In this document: positions 1 through 11,700 of the stretch, one piece after another
Layout of the letters: each line of letters begins with the position of its first letter
Numbering within the stretch: position 1 is the first letter of the stretch
Assembly (NCBI GenBank): GCA_951230915.1
Contig: OX579638.1
Coordinates: forward strand, 22,524,696-22,588,695
DNA: 64,000 nucleotides
Source: Antitrichia curtipendula
Taxonomy: Eukaryota > Streptophyta > Bryopsida > Hypnales > Leucodontaceae
Direction: 5' to 3'
Notes under the pieces: generated by a model
The model's database searches: none
Told to the model about the DNA's origin: nothing
The model's input: only the letters and a program-made list of their open reading frames with translations
Translations under genes and position numbers: made by a program

Positions 1-311
1 CATTAGATGTGTTTTGGGGGGTCTGGAGGGCCATTTCAGGCCTATTTCTAGTGTTGTTCCCCCTAGCCGTTAAAGAACAGCCGCTTCCGGAATTTAAAAT
101 TAATAAAAATTAAAAAAAATTTGAAATTTTAGAATGAAAAAAAAAAATTGAAAAAAAAATAAAAAAATAAAAACTAGAAAAAAAGTTTAAAATGACATAA
201 CAATCTCTTGACCACGTTAGGCAGTTGCTATGGCATAGTTTTTAGAGTCTAGGAACTCACGGGAGCCTAGGGGAACTCGCAGCCCTCTACAAGGGTTTAA
301 AACATCTAATG
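1..311. mobile_element. Short inverted-repeat element (MITE-like), copy 1
   Basis: The first 311 bases match 61698-62013 in order: a G-rich head (GGGGGGTCTGGAGGGCC), a central A/T-rich block and a tail containing GGGGAACTCGCAGCC. The ends are inverted: the copy starts CATTAGATGT and ends with its near complement, ACATCTAATG. No coding potential is seen. It is therefore a small non-autonomous DNA element. The left flank lies outside the window, so no target duplication can be read here, and the superfamily is not assigned. Confidence 0.7.
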
Positions 312-1062
312 ACAACACTTTTCAATTGGTGTGCTTAACAAAGAATTTGGATGTAGGACCTAAAGCTAATAAATAGCTAACTCTAAAGAGCACATTGAGC
401 ACCATAGTTGAGCACCACAGACAAGCACATCCAATCTACATTGAGCACATGTACCCTTGAGCACCTAAAGCTAAGACTATTCAATCCTAAATCTAATCCT
501 ATGCACCTCAAAATGAGCTGCCTCTAGCACCTATACAGCAGCATCGAAATCATGAAATTTTGTATTGAGATATAAGCCTTACATTAGAGCACTATGTTCT
601 ATGCACCACCTTGCACTTCGGAGCACAACGTAGTGGAGTACGGTGCACTACAGAGCAAAACAAGGACAAAATCATATCAAAACTCAAATGCAAATAGCAA
701 TTAATATACCCGGTGCAGTTGAGCAACTAAACAACTGAACATCTAAGCATCTAAAAAATAAAAATAAACAAACAAGGATGTACGAACGCGATCTATGGTA
801 CGGCGCAGAGAAGAGCTCGAGTTGGTACAACGTGGAGAAGACCTTGACCTCCTAGGGTTTTGATCGACAATGATATTAGACAATGAGATGGATTGATGGT
901 GGAACATCTTTCTTCGTTTTTTAGGGCCAGGAGGGGGGGGCCATGGCAAGGCTAAAGACATCTTTTCAAGAAATAGTCTACAAGTTGGTAGAACCTTGGG
1001 ACGTTAATTGATATAAAAACAAGCTTGAGATGCCTTTATGTCACCAATATTTGAACATTTGT
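312..1062. other. Intergenic, no gene seen
   Basis: This stretch has loosely repeated GAGCAC/TTGAGCAC words around 385-480 and no convincing coding frame on either strand. I see no RNA gene or regulatory motif I can support. Confidence 0.5.
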
Positions 1063-1398
1063 CATCACTACAAGAAAACGAGTATTTTATGACTGCAAAA
1101 ATATGAATGAGGATGACTGACGACTAGTTGCAGTCATATTCTTGAAGGCCAACACCTTGAGGAAAAATATGACTGCAAAATATGACTGTCAGTCATCTTT
1201 GGGCCTTCTACTTCACAAGTATACACTATACGACCATTAGGAACACCAAAGTACTTCATAGGGAATGTAGGGAACATGTTTGGGGAACGCTAAGTCATAT
1301 TGTTAGTCATATTTTCATGGTAGTGACATTTTTTTTGTTTTGGGCAATCCAAGAAAAATACGGACAATTCAAAAAAAAATTGGACAAGTCATTGTTTA

Positions 1399-1522
1399 AG
1401 ATTTTGAAATCCTACTCACCTACTTTTTAGGATTTTGAAACCCTAGCCGCCACTTTTTTAGGGTTTTGAAACCCTAGCTGCCACTTTTTAGGGTCTTGAA
1501 ATCCTAGCTGCCACTTCTTTTG
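1399..1522. repeat. Four tandem ~31-bp units with palindromic core
   Basis: Four consecutive units share the pattern AGGGTTTTGAAACCCTAG followed by C(T/C)GCCACTTTTT. The core AGGGTTTTGAAACCCT is itself a near-perfect palindrome. The array lies inside the CACTA element. Confidence 0.8.
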
Positions 1523-2220
1523 GCCCTTCTTCTTTTCTTTTTATTGTCTCTTAGCTCATACTTGTTATTGTTTCTTGGTTGTTGTCTTTTGTTGCATCTT
1601 AACTCTTATTTCTTGTTGTTTTTTAGTTCTAATCATGCTTTTTGTTTCTTGTTGTTGCATCTATATCTTTTTTTCTCTAGCATTTTAATTCTTTCTTCTT
1701 CTTAGTTCTTGTTTTTTGTTTCTTCTTGTTGTTTTTTAATTCTTGTTTCTTGTTGCTTTTTGTTGCATCTTAACTCTTATTTTTTGTTGTTTCTTGTTGT
1801 GTTTTAGATGTTGCTTGTTGTTTCTTTTTGTTGCATCTTAACTCTTGTTTCTTGTTGTGTCTTAGTTGTTGCTTGTTGTTTCTTTTTGTTGCATCTTAAC
1901 TCTTGTTTCTTGTTGTTTCTTGTTGTGTCTTAGTTGTTGCTTGTTGTTGCTTGTTGTTTCTTGTTGTTTCTTATTGTGTCTTAGTTGTTGCTTGTTGTTT
2001 CTTGTTTTTTTTTGTTGTGTCTTAGTTGTTTCTTGTTGTTTCTTGTTGTGTCTTAGTTGTTGCTTCTTATTTCTTGTTGTGTCCTAGTTGTTGCTTCTTG
2101 TTTCTTATTGTGTCTTAAGTTGTTGCTTATTGTTTCTTGTTGTATCTTAACTCTTGCTTGTTGTTATCTCTTAGTACTTGTCTATTTTTTCTTCTTGTTT
2201 TCTCCATCACCATTCTTATT
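1520..2220. repeat. TTGTTG/TTTCTTG pyrimidine-rich simple repeat
   Basis: Variable repetition of TTGTTGCTTG, TTTCTTGTTG and GTCTTAG words makes up the interior of the CACTA element. Open frames here encode only Leu/Ser/Cys/Val-rich low-complexity strings and are not genes. Confidence 0.85.
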
Positions 2221-2579
2221 TTTCCTACCCTAAACTTGAGCTACATATTTTGTGTTGTTGTAAGCCTTTGAAGGTTGACCTTTGTTGTTCATTCACTAAA
2301 AATTAACCTCCCATTTCTTTAATTATTTATGCAGGCACCAAAAATTGAAACAAAGTCAATGGAGGCTACTTGCAACCCAATAGAGCCATCTTCACATTAT
2401 TGTAAGGAATATAGGCCTTATTGAATTTTGTGAATGATTCATTGTGGTATATATGTTTTGTATTGGTGACTAATAAATGTCAATGAAGAAAATTGTTTTC
2501 TTTCTTGCATTCTCTCTCTCCAATATGATTATCTCTAGTATATCTCTAAAATCATATGTATTCATTTTTAACTACATAG

Positions 2580-2990
2580 AGTCTTTTCCAAAATATGACT
2601 TTGTATTTTCCAAAATATGACTTTGTATTTTCTAAAATATGAGTGGAATTAGTCATAAACTACCAATGACATCCATATGAACTACCACATCAACCAAAAT
2701 ATGACTCACAAAAGTCATATTCCACATCTACAAAAAATATGATTGTACAAAATTATATGCCACATTAACCAAAATATGATTAACCGCAGTCATATTCTCC
2801 GTCAATCCAAATATGACTAATAGCAGTCATATTCCGCATCAGCCAAAATATGACTGACCGCAATCATATTCTCCGTCAATCCAAATATGACTAATCACAG
2901 TTATATTCCACATCAACCAAAATATGACTAACCGTAGTCATATTCCACGTCAGCCAAAAAAATGACTACACAGAGTCACATGCCACGTAG
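2580..2990. repeat. CACTA subterminal repeat array, ~36-bp period
   Basis: About ten alternating blocks of AAATATGACTAA and AGTCATATTCC(A/G)C are joined by GTCAATCC or ATCAACC linkers. Each block pairs the motif with its own complement. The position just inside the right CACTA end, and weaker copies inside the left end (1087-1200), suggest transposase-binding sites. Confidence 0.75.
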
Positions 2991-3226
2991 GATTTATTTT
3001 TGTTTACCCGGGCAACTCCAAAAAAAAGTCAAGCCCTCAAAGATAGTCAAAGTATACGCTTTGTTGGCAAAATACGGCTAATTATGGATAATTATACCCC
3101 CCCAAAATATGACTGTCAATATGACTGATGTTTGAAGCGACTCGTCGGTAATGACTCATATCAATCATGTTGCAGTCATCTACAGTGATTTCTGCGGCCA
3201 GTCATATTTTTTTGATTTTACGACTC

Positions 3227-3376
3227 ATTGCAGTCATATTTTGCAATTATAAAACATTGATTTTGTTGTAGTGCATACATTGCCTCCACTGTAAAATAGA
3301 ACAGTCATATTTTGCAATTATAAAACATTGGTTTTGTTGTAGTGCATACATTGCCTCCACTGTAAAATAGAACAGT
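3227..3376. repeat. 75-bp tandem duplication spanning the CACTA right end and flank
   Basis: The stretch from the last ~46 bases of the CACTA element through ~29 bases of flanking DNA (AGTCATATTTTGC to TAAAATAGAACAG) occurs twice head to tail, at about 3228-3302 and 3303-3376. The two differ at one position near the terminus (CATTGA versus CATTGG). Confidence 0.85.
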
Positions 3377-3815
3377 CCATAGGGGGCAAAAATTAGGAGT
3401 TTGCCTCATGCCATTGTTGATTTTTTTATAGATTTTCCCCACATAGAGACAAGCGTGAAAAACAATGAGAGCAATTGAAATTGTATTTTTTCAACAAAGT
3501 ATGAACTTGTTATGAATTTTTGAAGTGTGTTACCCATCATGACCCAAAAGAGTCTCTAAACGGAATGGTCATCTTACTCACCTAAAGCAATCACAATATT
3601 TTCTAACATGGCCACAACATGAAAGCCTACAAAAGTCACTTCCTACAATGAATTTACACTCAAAAGGAGGAAGTTCCTACTATAGCCACTAATCACTCCA
3701 TTTCCGTCACCTAAGAGCCTCTTGAATGCAATCCAAAATTTGGCCCACCAAATACCAATCGAATTCCATTGTTTTGGAATTAGAAGTTGAAATTTCTATC
3801 ATTAGAAGCGCATTC

Positions 3816-4042
3816 TCTGTTCAAGAATGTTAAGAATGTTACGAATCCTTGTCCCTGTTGAGGTCAATGACCAAAACAATGGAAGACCTTAAACCCTAAA
3901 ACCGGGATGCCATATAAGTTTGAGAAGTTGCAATTGGCTGCTCCTCTACGAAGTAGCGCGATGGAAGAACTGCTCTTGGGCGAGGACTCAGAAATGCTTC
4001 AATTTTTCCTCCACCGGAATCACCAACTCCTGAGCTCCTTAC
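3816..4042 (-). pseudogene. Broken duplicate of the VPS23 last exon and 3' flank
   Basis: This stretch is a direct, diverged repeat of 4128-4382, which holds the 3' flank and the last ~50 codons of the neighbouring VPS23 gene. On the minus strand the copy begins with the steadiness-box residues QELVIPVE, then loses the frame and meets a stop where the parent reads on to LKHVRG. It is too short and too broken to be expressed. It lies just downstream of the intact gene in the same orientation, so it is best read as a partial tandem duplication. Confidence 0.8.
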
Positions 4043-4221
4043 GGATGTGGAAACCCTAGTTGCAGATCACAATGCTCCCGCAGAAAGAAACGGGAGGATT
4101 CCCGACAGTGGTTTACGAAAAACGAATTGACTCCGTTCAAGAAATGCTCCGAATCCTTGGCCCCGTTGAGGTTAATGACCAAAACATGGAAGAGAGTGTT
4201 TAAAACCTAAATCTTAAACCC

Positions 4222-6906
4222 CTAAACCCCTACCCCCCTGAACCGTGCTGCCAGACTTTGAGACACTTGCAATTGGCTGATCCTCTGCGACGTAGCACGA
4301 TGGAAGAACTGCTCTCGGGCGAGGCCTCGGACGTGCTTCAAGTACGTTTCCACCGGAATCACCAACTCCTGAGCTCCTTTATCCACAGCGTACAGAATGT
4401 CTTCAATCGCCAGATCCGAAGCCTGGCATTCCAGCAGCTGCTTCGACAGAGGATCCGCGGGCTCAAACACATCATCGATGCCCGCAGGGAGATTCACCCC
4501 CTTGTCATTCGCCTGGAGCCAATGCTCCAGGATGACTGTGTTCGCCAAGGTGCCTTGCAGCTGCTTCTCAAGGGCTCCTTTTTCTTCAAACAGCTCTCGG
4601 TGACCATGCTTCAGCTGCTCCGACCTCTGGGCCAGCAGAACCTGCACGGAGAATCAATACTACAGTTTTAAAAAAACGCTACCATACAGCTCTCAGAAAG
4701 GGAACATAAATATTAACAGGGTTACGGGGTTACGGGGTTACACTATAGGAAAAGAAAAAGCTTTCATAAACCTAACAAAAAGAAAACATAAATAACAGGA
4801 GAATCAACACTACAGGTAAAGAAAAAGCTTTCATAAACCTATCAAAAAGAAAACATAAATAACAGGAGAATCAACACTACAGGTAAAGAAAATGCTTTCA
4901 TAAACCACGCAAAAAGCACACCGAAACAACAGGGTTACAGGGTTAAACTATAAGCAAAGAAAAGTTGCCATAAACCTATAAAAAAACAACCCATAAATAA
5001 CAGGAGAATCTAAACTATAGGAGAAGAAACAGCTATCATAAACCACTCACAAAGAAAAACATACATAACAGGGGTTTAGGGTTTAGGGAATAGGATTCTG
5101 TATCAATCGTAGCAAAGAGGTACATAATCATGCAGTCAAAACAGTGGAGGTCAGAAAAACTATGAGGGATTTGACCCCTTGGTTGGCCTTCAATTAACTA
5201 GTTGGGTGTAAGCATGACTTGGCTACATGTCTATAGCCACTCTTTGAAAATGGGTTGTGAAGTGTCCCTTCAAAAGTGACCTACAACCTCCTACCACTTT
5301 GAATGATTGCATGCATTGAGTGAGAAGATTCTAATATCAGAAGAGTTGGGCTTTGGAACCCAAATCGGTGTCGCTCCAAATGGAAGCACACTCCTACACG
5401 TTGTTCAAAATCGATCTCTCCAGTGAGGTCTCTCCTGATCTCCTAATGAAACCACACTCCTAAATGTTGTTAAAAATGTCTGAAGTGAAGGAAAAAGCGT
5501 CCTACACCAAATGATAATCCAGTCACTCACCTGCGTATGATAAATCATTTCCATCTCTTCGTTCCGTTCCTGTACCATTTGATCGACGCTTCCCTTCAAG
5601 CGCTCCGTCAAGGAGGTGACAAGGCTCCTCTTGTACACATCTTGTGGATCATGCCTGGCAAGCCTTGGAGACGGAGAAGGCCCAGGATTCGTTTGCATTT
5701 GAATTGGAGGAGGCCTGGCATACAAAGGGGGATCCTGCCCGAAGAGACGACAGAGACTCTGCACGAGTCCAACTAAAGTGGACCGAGGGTAAACCCAGTG
5801 CTGAACATACGCAGACTGGACCATACCGGAGGGATTGACAAAAGGATGGCGGTGCTTGATTTCCATGCCCTGAAGAGGGGTTACGTACACTCGAGGCGCT
5901 TGGCGAGGGTAGGGCTCCAGAAGCCACATGGTAATCGGAATGTTGTATTGAGCTTCCTGGTAATGCATGGGAATCACGCCGTTCACTTGCAACAGATTAG
6001 TTGTTCGGCCATCGTTGTGCGTGAACGCCGACGGCTTGACCTGGAATAGAACCAAAAATTGTTAAGCAGATCAGAAGTGACCGTCAGTGCAAACACCATT
6101 GAGAGTTCTTCCGCAGATGGGCGGAGAAATCAAGGTGAAAAGCGGAGGAACATGGTAGCAGAGAATTGACATGGCCACAGGCAAAAGAACAGGGACGTAA
6201 GCTGCAGAGGTTGCAATAGCACTGTCCCAGCAAGGTGGTAAGCTTCCCGAAAGAAAACCCAACTTATATTTGCATAAAAACACTCGAAAACACTCGAAAA
6301 CTTGGAAACCCTAATTTAGGGAGAAGAAAATTAATAAACCTGCACAAGCTCGGAAGGTAAGGTATAGAATCAATTTGTGAAAATCACTCATTTACATTTC
6401 AAGTGTCATTCAAACGCGAGTCTTGTAAGAAAAACATACATGTAGTGATACTATCACAATTAAAACTCAAAGATGCTTCCTTGGTTCAAGGATAGTCCAG
6501 GCTTGCCGGTAGGACTCTAATACTTCATACTTCAACAATTCAGAACATATTCACACTGTATCCGAATAACACATACTTTTACGCGGTGGAATCCTCTGAA
6601 CAATGGGGTCACCAAATATCCATTCTAATGATGGAAGACACTCCAAGAGCTGAAAGTCGCGGGGGTGGGTTCAATCATACCACATAGTTTGACTTGCACG
6701 TCACGCTGCGTACAGAGGAAAAACACAACATTGAGCTCCAGGAAGAGCAACAAGGGGATTGATCTTACCTGCAATCTGGGAAAAGCTTGAACAAGCAGCA
6801 AGAGATGCTCTCTAACCGACCATTTATCGTCTTCCACATACGGCAAAGCTTGCGGTCCTCTTTGCGACAGCACCGAATTCAGGAATTGCATCACGGGATC
6901 CGACAT
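4222..6906 (-). CDS. VPS23: ESCRT-I subunit VPS23/TSG101, plant ELCH type
   Basis: Three exons: 6906-6769, 6040-5531 and 4641-4222, all joined in phase 0 at GT-AG sites, giving 355 residues and a TAG stop. Residues 1-150 form the UEV domain: SQRGPQALPYVEDDKW near the start, then HNDGRTTNLLQ and PYPRQAPRVYVTP. This inactive E2 fold binds ubiquitin and PTAP-type motifs. A Pro-rich linker (PPPIQMQTNPGPSPSP) and a coiled-coil stretch (EKGALEKQLQ) follow. The C-terminal steadiness box (LAIEDILYAVDKG to REQFFHRA) mediates assembly with the other ESCRT-I subunits. The protein sorts ubiquitinated cargo at endosomes; the Arabidopsis homologue ELCH also affects cytokinesis. It is slightly shorter than the ~400-residue Arabidopsis protein, mainly in the linker. 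The start is the first Met before the conserved block. Confidence 0.93.
4735..5065. repeat. ~75-bp tandem repeat inside VPS23 intron 2
   Basis: Four to five head-to-tail units contain GGAGAATCAACACTACAG, AAAGCTTTCATAAACC and AAAGAAAACATAAATAACA. The GGAGAATCAA(C/T)ACTACAG part also occurs once at 4648-4665, immediately beside the 3' splice site of VPS23 exon 3, so the array seems to have grown from the splice-site end of the intron. Later units are more diverged. Confidence 0.8.
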
Positions 6907-8730
6907 CAACGCCAACCTCAAATTGTGCAAAATCCAAACCCAAAGCACAGAACGAAAGCACAGGCGATCGCTGCAACCACTTGACCACCCTTCCCACGTT
7001 TGCCCAGCCAGCAACTTCAACTATTGATCGCCCAAAGGAAATTGAACCTGGTTCATGCACGAGAGGTATGATAGGAAGCTCGTCGTTGTAATCAACCCTA
7101 GCGTGAAAACCCGTAGAGACCAAGTGCCAGAGCTCGACTTCTAAAATCTGTTGCGAAAAGTCGGTATACACTGGCAAAGTCCGCATTCAATGTCTGCAAA
7201 TCGGTAAATGGCCGCCTCGAGTTTGAATCTTGTGTTGCTTAGAAATTGAGGTGCGTTGACCCGTTATAACGGTGGAAATAAAATTCCAGACCTCTTTAAT
7301 GTCACCTCCTCTAATGTCATGTCCTATGCTCTCGTACCACAGTGCAGGGAAAAGATGTAAGATGCAGCTGTTCTTGGTTCTCGATTGACTTACTTCTATG
7401 TTCTATCTCGTTAGAATTTGAAAGGCAATTCCTATGTATAAATTTTCAAAGTGGTATTCAGATGAATCAAGACATCAAGCAGTTTTCCATTTTCAAAGTG
7501 CCAGGAATAGCTCATCCATCCATCCATTCTCGGCTATAAACTTTGCACTTCAAATAGGATAAATTCTAATCTTTCTGAGAAAGTAGCCAAGATTCTAGGA
7601 TGTGTGGAAACGGGTACATGAATACAGACAAGACCCTTACCAGGGGATGCGATTTCTGTGATAGTTCACTTTTACACTGGCCTGGTCCTGCAGACACTTG
7701 ATCGATTACCTGTATTGAATAGACGGTCCCCAGACACGTGAAACCGAAATTTAGTCAGCTGGCTGGATGAAGTCTGCAGAGACCATCTGCAGGTAATATC
7801 AATGTAAGATCATCTGCTCAGCAATGATATTGTTTTGAAGACAATTTTCCTATCCAACGGACACATCACTGTCACCATCTAGGCAAAGGGGAACCTGGTG
7901 GAAAAGAACAAACATGTGGCAAATTCAGTGTCCACAATTGGACGCGTGAATCAAATGATGGCGGATGATCAATCTAGGACCTGTGTAAACTACAAGGCTC
8001 ATGTGATTGAGATCAGTTTAAAAATTACATATCGACTCTCACACCATGATGTGAGTCATCCTCAACTGTGTAACTCTCTATTCTAGGCGAGGCTCTTCAT
8101 AGCACTGGGTGACTACATCCGTATGCTAAAATCTCAAGCATCCCTGCAATCTCAGAGATGACAACACCCCTGGTATATGTGATATTCTCATTTACAATAC
8201 AAAGCATTGCACTCCTAATCTGTGGACCACCCATACTTCTCCAAATGTGATGCATCTGAAGAGGAGGTGAGTCAACGTTCCTCTTATACACAACAATACA
8301 CATGGTATTACTGCAGCCGCGACATACTAGTGTGATAACCTTGCAATCTAGAAAGGTTCAACTTCTTGAACCCACGGCAGGGCATGGCCTGCCTTACTTA
8401 GAGAGCCCATCTGCAGGAATGCAGTCACTCAGTGTAGATGGCCGCTTTCGAAGCCAGGTATTGGTCGATGAAGCTCCTACTTTCCAGGCTGCGGAGCGAA
8501 TAAGCAGGGCAGATGTTTCATCATAGCCCCAAAATCACATTTAAGGAAGTGATCCGAAGTGTAGTTTCAGGACTGGAAATACGGAAGTGCTGCAATGGAG
8601 CACAGAAGTTTCTGCTTTCTCACTTCCATTTACTGAAATTCGGGTGAATACACGATCCAGGTCGCAGATGGATTAGGGTGGCAACTAACACTGCAGCAGA
8701 TTGCATCCCGTGAGTTGATAAAAGCTCCTA
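6907..8730. other. Intergenic: VPS23 5' region and AUG6 3' region
   Basis: These 1.8 kb separate two genes on the same strand. The part next to 6907 should hold the VPS23 leader and promoter, and the part next to 8730 the AUG6 3' UTR. Small open frames on both strands show no family signature. I could not place a TATA box or poly(A) signal with confidence. Confidence 0.45.
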
Positions 8731-11700
8731 TCATAGTGGAGTTTTCTCCCTTTGATCACTGACCATGAAAGCTGTATCCAAATCTGTCATGGGTGCTGCA
8801 TGGAAATATCACCAAATATTAGAACCAATCCTTTCCATAATCATGTTCTGCTGCAAAACATACCGTATGCATTCAACTGGCTCTTCTTCTGACCATAGGT
8901 TCTTTCAATGGATGTAAAGGTAAACATACCCAGGAGATCATCATATGTTCCGTCAAATGTTCCGTCAAATGTTCTGTCAAAAGAGCTGTAATCCAAAAGT
9001 AGGGGTGGCGATAAAGGCCGAAGGTCAGGAACGTGTAATTCCATCATGGGTTCTGCCATTTTCCTTCGGTGTAGATCTTGTAAATTCTTCCGAGTTCCAT
9101 TTTCCGTGTGCTGTCTCCCATTGAGAGGCTTGCTGGGTATGAGACTATCCTCTCTGTGGAAAACTTTCTGGGAATCAGGCTGATGACCGTTCCTCGCAAC
9201 TAGGTCCTCGTCTGCATTTTTACTAGGAAGAAATGATCGAACTGCACCTTTTCCAATATACGTTGCTGACTGGTTGGTGTTCATGGCCATAACGTCCACT
9301 TCCCGGTTACTTTTTGCATTTGTTTGAAAGGGACTAACAGGAGTAAAATAATGCTCTGCACTAGTAGGTGGTTGTGCAATGTCTGCAACGGCGGGGATGG
9401 GCTTCTGAAGAACAGCCTCCATGATTGATTGACGCAAAGAGGTAATACCTGCACTCCATGATTCCAAAATAAAAAATAAGAATTCAATGTTCCTCAATCT
9501 TGGATAACATAGGTGTATGAATGTAATGCTGCCCAATCATTTCATTCATATACAGCAAATCCATCTTATCAAAGCCCACAACAAAGTTGATGCCTCTCAA
9601 ACAACATCCAAGGAAACGTTCAAAGGCAAGAGCAAAACAGCCATACCTTCAGCGAGATCATTTCCACCATTCCAAAACACACCACTACCTTCCAATTCCT
9701 CTTGCTCTTGCAACACGTCCAAAGAAGGCATAGATGTAACTCCAGCTAGGGCAGCTTTTGATTGTGAAATCCCTCCAATAGTGCTTGGGGACATGAAAGG
9801 GAGTTTCAGTGCTGGACTGGGAGGTACAAGCTCCAACGGCATATTGAAAGTGTTGGTCAATTCACCACCACTAAGCTCGGTTTCGTCCTCCTGCAGAGAC
9901 AAACCTAAAGATCAGAAAAATATGGAAAAGAAAATATTTCAACGGCAATTGCCTCGTCACTGTAGACATGATAATGAAAGAGAGCGAGAGAGAGAGAGGG
10001 AGAGGTGAATTACTCTAAGAGAAGCTGTTTGTTGGCGAGTCTTTGAAGAACCAATAAGAGCGTGCTGAGCAGCTCGAGATGCATCCATAACGTCCGGACC
10101 ATCCACCCGTTCCCGCAGAGTTGTAATTGCAGCCTCCATCCCTGGCATAGAAGCTTCCAGCTGGTTCTTGAGAGACTGGTTAAGAAACACCACGTAGTGA
10201 AATGAGCTAATGAGATCTATGAGACAGATTGGCTGAATCCTCAGACTTTGTGACAGGCGGGTATCCTGTAGTAGTTTGGTTTTATTTTACAGAACATCAC
10301 AAAATGACCACCACAAGTCTGACCAATAATTGAATTATTTCAAAACATCGTACTTCAATAGTTATCATTTTTTAAGAAAAAGAATGTAGCGATGAAAAGT
10401 AGAGCGCACCAAAAGATTACTGAAGTGTTGCTTGTGTTCCCCTAAAGTTGTACGAAGAGTATGTGCATGAACACTCTCTTCTCCATGGACGTATTCTATC
10501 ATAATATCCGGTCCAGTTCCATTGTTTGATCTGGCCTTCAACACTCAAACAAGACAAACAAATACCATCAATCCCTAACAAACAAAAACCGCAGCAACCT
10601 AGTACTTCATCTATTAGGTGTAAGATTTGATTCAAGTTTGGACAAAGAATTAAGGCATCTGCAACAATGATAAACTATACAGTCTCGTGTACATTGGTAC
10701 AAAAAAAAACAGAAACAAGTCATATAAACCATATTAATGATTTGAACTCGAATTACGCGGCCAAAGATTCTCTTTCCAATGAAAATCAATGAACTTCAGT
10801 AGGAGAAAAGTCAGATATACACTCCCAAGGGTCTTCGTAAAAATGTCAAGAAAAATCAAATAGGTGCAATAAACAACATAAAGGACAATCCATACCAAGC
10901 GAAGAGTTTGCTTGTGAACGGCTTGCAGTGCATGGGTCCAGCGTCGCAGGATTTCGCCTACATCAACAGGGGGTGGAGTTTTTGTAGACTTTTCATCCTC
11001 TGTTGACCGTTGGCTTTCGGAATCAACAGTTGAACTGGAGAATGACTCTACAGGTAGATTTACAGAGCCAAGGTCCACTGCAGCTCGCAAAACAGCTCCA
11101 TCTATCCGGTACCTGCAGGAAGAAAACTGATAAGTATAGAGAGAATTCATGACATGCCAGGAATCCAGTGACGTCCCAATGCTTTCAAGAAACTCCTGAT
11201 TATATGAAAAGTTCAGTATCAGTTCAGTCGAGAATGTGTATCAGATTGTGTAAACTGTTGTGTATGTAATGGTTGAACTTCAATAGTATTCAAAGAGGAT
11301 CTTCAAGCAAACGGAGAAAACCAGGCATCTATATTCTTCATCAAGTACTGCACAATCAAATCACTATCTGCTACCCCCTTGAATTATGAAATATAGAGAG
11401 GAACTAAATATTTGTGAAATCGATTTAGGGAAGGGAGTAGGGGACGGGGCTGTATAACCTGTGTTCTCGACGAGCAAAAAGATCGTCGATGGGCCCCGAA
11501 GCTAATTCTGCAACTCTCTCTGGAAGAAATGAAAGTAAATAATAACGTTCAGAGAGATTATCCACAGTTAGATTCTAAGATCTAAGGTCATATTTAAATA
11601 GGCCGCGGGATTATAAGACATTAAGCATGAATACTCTAATCATGAGATATTACGGCAGGCTTTAACAAAGCACTTGATATTGGCCTCTGAAACGTATACC

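Larger units (their letters stand above)
1063..3276. mobile_element. Non-autonomous CACTA (En/Spm-type) DNA transposon
   Basis: The element proper runs 1066-3273. It begins CACTACAAGAAAA and ends TTTTGTTGTAGTG, the classic inverted CACTA termini of plant En/Spm elements. The trinucleotide CAT flanks both sides (1063-1065 and 3274-3276), the 3-bp target duplication expected for the superfamily. Both subterminal regions carry many copies of the word AATATGACT and its complement in both orientations, as expected for transposase-binding arrays. The interior is a pyrimidine-rich simple sequence with no transposase frame, so it is a deletion derivative that would need a helper. Family assignment rests on termini, duplication size and subterminal repeats together. 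Confidence 0.88.

Noticed and set aside
1520..2087. Open frames encoding Leu/Cys/Ser-rich peptides
   Set aside because: They are products of the TTGTTG simple repeat inside the transposon and have no protein features.
2580..2990. Regular ~36-bp repeats resembling a CRISPR array
   Set aside because: The units are imperfect palindromes without unique spacers, lie inside a CACTA transposon end, and the DNA is plant nuclear.
5066..5086. Plant telomere-like TTTAGGG units
   Set aside because: Only about two units are present, inside an AT-rich intron; too few to mean an interstitial telomere.
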